DNA of 64,000 bases, from contig CAMEJG010000004.1 in NCBI GenBank assembly GCA_945919465.1, forward strand, positions 23,327 through 87,326, written 5' to 3'. Below, in pieces: positions 60,954 to 64,000 of the stretch. The position numbers were made by a program, and so were the translations under genes. The notes below the pieces were generated by a model, which saw nothing but the letters and a program-made list of their open reading frames with translations, had not been told where the DNA came from and ran no database searches. Numbering within the stretch: position 1 is the first letter of the stretch; each line of letters opens with the position of its first letter. The stretch comes from an uncultured Anaeroplasma sp. GTDB lineage: Bacteria > Bacillota_I > Bacilli_A > Acholeplasmatales > Anaeroplasmataceae.

Positions 60954-61646
60954 ATGATATTAAAAAAAGAACATATTCCTAATATTGGAAGAATAGAGGA
61001 TAATTCCTTTTTAACTAAAGAGGAAAAGGAATTTGTTACAAGTTTCATATTAAAAGAACAAGAATATCGTTATGCATTAAGAAAAATGTCAGCTAAATTA
61101 GAAAATTTAGATGATTATTGTGAAATGCATTTTGATCATAATCCTATTCATCATATAGAATCTAGAATTAAAACAGCATCTAGCCTTGTTGAAAAGATTC
61201 ATAGAAGAGGTTTGAATTTATCTTTAGATGTATTAGGAAATGGAATATATGATGTTGCAGGAATTAGAGTTGTATGTAATTATATAAATGATATTTATAA
61301 GATTGAACAATTATTATTAACTGAAAATGATATTGAGGTATTATTAAGAAAGGATTATATCTTAAATCCTAAAGATACTGGATATAGAAGCTTACATGAT
61401 ATTTATTTATTATCAATAAATATTGATGGAGAAGAAAAGAAAATTCCAATTGAAATACAATTTCGTACTATCGCAATGGATATGTGGGCTTCTTTAGAAC
61501 ATGAATTAAGATATAAAAGTTCTAATAATCTAGATGAAAAAGATATATTTAAATTAAAGACCTATTCAGATATGCTTTATGATATAGATTTAAACATGCA
61601 AAGATTATATATTAAAACTGTTACAGGAGATAGTGATAATGATTGA
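60954..61646 (+). CDS. Small alarmone synthetase, (p)ppGpp synthetase RelQ/RelP-like
   Basis: 230 aa. The RelA/SpoT synthetase domain is complete: HHIESRIKTASSLVEKIHRRG, DVAGIRVVCNYI with the catalytic Asp, DTGYRSLHDIYLL and IEIQFRTIAMDMWASLEHEL. No hydrolase or TGS/ACT domain is present, so it is a single-domain synthetase making (p)ppGpp from GTP or GDP and ATP. It overlaps the methionine aminopeptidase gene by 8 bases, tying stress signalling to N-terminal methionine removal in one transcript. Confidence 0.92.
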   Translation: MILKKEHIPNIGRIEDNSFLTKEEKEFVTSFILKEQEYRYALRKMSAKLENLDDYCEMHFDHNPIHHIESRIKTASSLVEKIHRRGLNLSLDVLGNGIYDVAGIRVVCNYINDIYKIEQLLLTENDIEVLLRKDYILNPKDTGYRSLHDIYLLSINIDGEEKKIPIEIQFRTIAMDMWASLEHELRYKSSNNLDEKDIFKLKTYSDMLYDIDLNMQRLYIKTVTGDSDND

Positions 61647-62448
61647 TTTTGATAATTTAGTTAAGACCTATAATAAAAAGGGTATCGCAACTCCTAAAAA
61701 AGAAATGATAAAAACTAAAGAACAAATTGAGGGTATTAAAAAAGCTGGAATAATAAATACAATGGTATTAGATTATGTAAGTGAAAATATTCATGTTGGA
61801 ATGACAACAGAAGATATTAATACTCTTGTTCATACTAAAACCTTAGAGCTTGGAGGAACTCCAGCTCCATTAAATTATCAAGGCTTTCCTAAAAGTGTAT
61901 GTACCTCAATAAACGATCAAGTATGCCATGGTATTCCATCAAGTGATGTTATTCTAAAGGATGGAGATATTATTAATGTTGATTGTACAACCATTGTAGA
62001 TGGATATTATGCTGATGCTTCTCGTATGTTTTTAATAGGTAATGTTAGTGAAAAACATAAAAGGCTTGTTAATGTTACAAAGGAATGCTTAGATTTAGCA
62101 GTGGCTTCTTTGAAGCCCTTTGGAAGACTTGGAGATATTGGCTATGCAATAGAAACTCATGCCAAGAAGAATGGTTATTCAGTAGTTAGAAATATAGGAG
62201 GACATGGAGTTGGAATTGAATTCCATGAGGATCCATTTATATATCATTTTGGAAAGAAAAATACTGGAATGGTTTTATTTCCCGGAATGATATTTACTAT
62301 CGAGCCAATGATAAATGAAGGTACTTCAAAGGTATTTTTAGATGCTCAAAATGAATGGACTATTTATACTTGGGATGGTGGTTATAGTGCTCAGTATGAA
62401 TATACAGTATTAATTACAGAAGATGGAGTAGAAATATTAACTCATTAA
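61639..62448 (+). CDS. map: Methionine aminopeptidase type I
   Basis: 269 aa from ATG 61639, 8 bases after the ACAGGAGA site; GTG and ATA codons upstream account for the track's longer form. It removes the first Met from new proteins. Metal ligands are in place: Asp in NVDCTTI, Asp in YYADASRMF, His in GGHGVGIEFHE, Glu in FTIEPMI and Glu in QYEYTV. An N-terminal extension of about 25 residues precedes the fold. The stop codon merges into the terminator stem. Confidence 0.94.
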   Translation: MIDFDNLVKTYNKKGIATPKKEMIKTKEQIEGIKKAGIINTMVLDYVSENIHVGMTTEDINTLVHTKTLELGGTPAPLNYQGFPKSVCTSINDQVCHGIPSSDVILKDGDIINVDCTTIVDGYYADASRMFLIGNVSEKHKRLVNVTKECLDLAVASLKPFGRLGDIGYAIETHAKKNGYSVVRNIGGHGVGIEFHEDPFIYHFGKKNTGMVLFPGMIFTIEPMINEGTSKVFLDAQNEWTIYTWDGGYSAQYEYTVLITEDGVEILTH

Positions 62449-62473
62449 TTCCCATTTAGGTGGGAATTTTTTT
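62447..62473 (+). terminator. Terminator of the map operon
   Basis: AATTCCCA-TTTAGG-TGGGAATT with seven Ts. A group II intron begins at 62478, 4 bases after the T-run. Confidence 0.92.
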
Positions 62474-62477
62474 ATGA

Positions 62478-64000
62478 GTATGACGGGCATGTCATAAATC
62501 TAGGGTGAAAGTCCCAAGAGGCGTAGTTGTCGCGAACTCGATAGCAACTTGCAAAGCGTAAACCAGTAATGGAGCGTGAAAAGAAGCAATAGCGAAATCG
62601 TGGCCCTATGAACAAAAACTTGATATTAAGGCCTTTTAGGTGGATAAGGTTACTCAACAAACTAAAGTCCAAAGGACAAACGTAAGCCTAAGTAGGTAAA
62701 TCAAGAGGGTAAACGAGGAAAGAGTTATGACTTATCCCGTGAGGTCCTATAAGCGGTATAGTAGTAACAACGAATTATAGGAAGTCAGCCGAGGTCATAG
62801 TAGGTAGAAATACTGAAGGACTGAACAATTTATAAGACTGCTAAAGTCTTGAAATCTCTAGCAACAAATCAGAACGTAATAAGGGTGAGAGGTTGAGCGT
62901 ATCTCAATGGGTAATCTAAAAGATAATGTTGCAAGATAACGAAAAGAAAGGAAGTAGACAAGCTATGAGCGAAGATATTATTACGAAAATACTTGACCGA
63001 AACAATTTAAACGAAGCATTTAAGAATGTTAAAGCTAATAAGGGCGCAAGTGGAATAGACGAATTATCTATAGAGGAAACTGCTCAATACATTAGAGAAA
63101 ACAAGAAAACAATTGTTTGGCAATTATATAATCGTAAGTATCAACCTCAACCTGTGCGTAGGGTAGAAATACCAAAGCCAAATGGTGGAGTAAGAAAATT
63201 AGGAATACCTACTGTACTAGATAGGGTCATTCAACAAGCAATGGTGCAAGTATTATCGCCAATGTTTGAGCCATATTTTAGTGAATATAGTTATGGCTTT
63301 AGACCAATGAGAAGTTGTGAGATGGCTATAGTTAAGGCATTAGAATATATGAATGATGGATATGAATGGATAGTGGATATTGACCTAGAGAAATTTTTCG
63401 ATAATGTACCGCACGATAGATTATTACGTTTGGTAAGTGATGTAGTGAAAGATGGAAATGTAGTATCACTTGTTAACAAGTTTCTTAAAGCAGGCGTAAT
63501 GGTAAATGGTAATTTGGAAGAGAGTAATGTAGGTACACCTCAGGATGGACCTTTATCGCCTTTATTATCAAACATTATGTTAAACCTACTAGACAAGGAA
63601 CTTGAGGCAAGAGGATTACATTTTACTAGATACGCTGATGACACAATTATATTAGTTAAAAGTGAAAAAGCAGCGAATAGAGTAATGATATCTATCACAG
63701 ATTTTATCGAAAGAAAACTAGGTTTAAAGGTTAACGCTACTAAAACAAAGGTATGTAAGCCTAATGATTTGAAATATTTAGGTTTTGGCTTTTACAAATC
63801 TTCAAAGTGGGAATGTATTCCTCATCGAGATAGCAAAATGAAATTTCAAAGAACGCTAAAGAGCCTAACAAAACGTAGTGAAAGCATTTCTTTAGACACG
63901 CGCTTTGAAAGATTAAACTGGACTATCCGTGGTTGGGTTAACTACTTGTTAATCAGCATTTTATTTACTAATTATATTAATATAAATAATCAAAATAAAA
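62478..64000 (+). mobile_element. Class C-like group II intron (second copy), 3' part truncated
   Basis: The 5' end GTATGACGGGCATGTC, GGTGAAAGTCC, GTGGATAAGG and GTCAGCCGAGGTCATAG match conserved ribozyme segments and line up with the first intron. About 487 bases of structured RNA precede the maturase gene. The protein is of the B. halodurans I1-like class C type, whose introns home to sites after terminators, and this copy sits there. Normal maturase sequence stops after GWVNY at about 63943; the last 57 bases are AT-rich and unrelated, so domains V and VI are missing at this spot. The - strand ORF at 62472 is a shadow. Confidence 0.87.
62965..64000 (+). CDS. ltrA: Group II intron reverse transcriptase/maturase, class C-like, incomplete
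   Basis: ATG 62965 follows AAAGGAAG and the frame stays open for 345 codons to the window edge, which is why the track omits it. Reverse transcriptase blocks are present: ANKGASGIDELS, VEIPKPNGGVRKLGIPTVLD, SYGFRPMRSCEMA, DIDLEKFFDNVPHD, PLSPLLSNIMLN and the catalytic RYADDT. The maturase part reads KYLGFGFYKSS and LNWTIRGWVNY. Two oddities: the conserved TPQGGPLSP loop reads TPQDGPLSP, and after GWVNY the expected FRIGSMK segment is replaced by LLISILFTNYININN, so the protein is probably cut short. The - strand ORF at 63291 is a shadow. Confidence 0.87.
   Translation, partial: MSEDIITKILDRNNLNEAFKNVKANKGASGIDELSIEETAQYIRENKKTIVWQLYNRKYQPQPVRRVEIPKPNGGVRKLGIPTVLDRVIQQAMVQVLSPMFEPYFSEYSYGFRPMRSCEMAIVKALEYMNDGYEWIVDIDLEKFFDNVPHDRLLRLVSDVVKDGNVVSLVNKFLKAGVMVNGNLEESNVGTPQDGPLSPLLSNIMLNLLDKELEARGLHFTRYADDTIILVKSEKAANRVMISITDFIERKLGLKVNATKTKVCKPNDLKYLGFGFYKSSKWECIPHRDSKMKFQRTLKSLTKRSESISLDTRFERLNWTIRGWVNYLLISILFTNYININNQNK

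Overview
The window looks like a chromosomal segment of an AT-rich, low-GC Gram-positive anaerobe of the Bacillota. The gene content fits a gut-dwelling member of the Bacilli (Erysipelotrichales-, RF39- or Acholeplasma-like lineages); this placement is inferred from gene content and codon use, not from a marker tree. TGA acts as a stop (several genes end in TGA inside ATGA overlaps), so the code is standard and not the Mycoplasma code. Shine-Dalgarno sites are strong, and most operons end in a clear hairpin plus T-run. Almost all genes lie on the + strand. The exceptions are a truncated glycosyltransferase start at the left edge and a three-gene unit at 2634-5970.

Layout. 1-5970: GT8 start (-); membrane-anchored XRE regulator; gene remnant; metallophosphoesterase plus ADP-ribosylglycohydrolase pair; then, on the - strand, an Agr-like LytTR regulator and GHKL kinase followed by a lysine/aromatic repeat protein encoded by exact 123-bp repeats. 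6389-18172: mixed accessory genes: SDR-like protein, a decayed flavodoxin-ferredoxin (EFR1-type) gene, XRE protein with glycine pentads, methyltransferase, flavodoxin-like lipoprotein with a 41-aa leader gene, DegV, hybrid kinase, LDH-family enzyme, TetR with flavin reductase-like protein, and a small DUF3791-containing cluster. 18371-34878: core and metabolic genes: hisS-luxS-feoAB, GH29 fucosidase, csoR-copA(Z), mscS, glpK, a YdjI/YdjG-like zinc-ribbon cluster, pseudouridine synthase, and [FeFe]-hydrogenase-like protein with a LuxR-type regulator.

35008-52963 is a glycan-use locus: beta-galactosidase (GH2), lipoprotein alpha-amylase (GH13), lipoprotein endo-galactanase (GH53), a decayed group II intron, then solute-binding lipoprotein, two permeases, MalK-type ATPase, pullulanase lipoprotein, GalT and GalK. 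Together they would cut alpha-glucan and type I galactan at the surface, import oligosaccharides, release galactose inside, and feed it to the Leloir pathway. No galE or galM is seen here. 53109-62448: lipase-like protein, surE, yqeY, MarR plus a heterodimeric ABC exporter, hydrolase, NUDIX, small alarmone synthetase and methionine aminopeptidase. 62478 to the end: a second class C-like group II intron, apparently cut short near 63945.

The most notable points are the kinase/regulator plus 123-bp repeat protein operon; two introns each placed 3-4 bases after a terminator T-run; three 20-bp palindromic repeats in the leader of the sugar transporter; a copA gene with a CopZ-like tail that has its own ribosome site; and well-formed operators for the TetR, CsoR and MarR genes. 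No tRNA, rRNA or CRISPR array was recognised.
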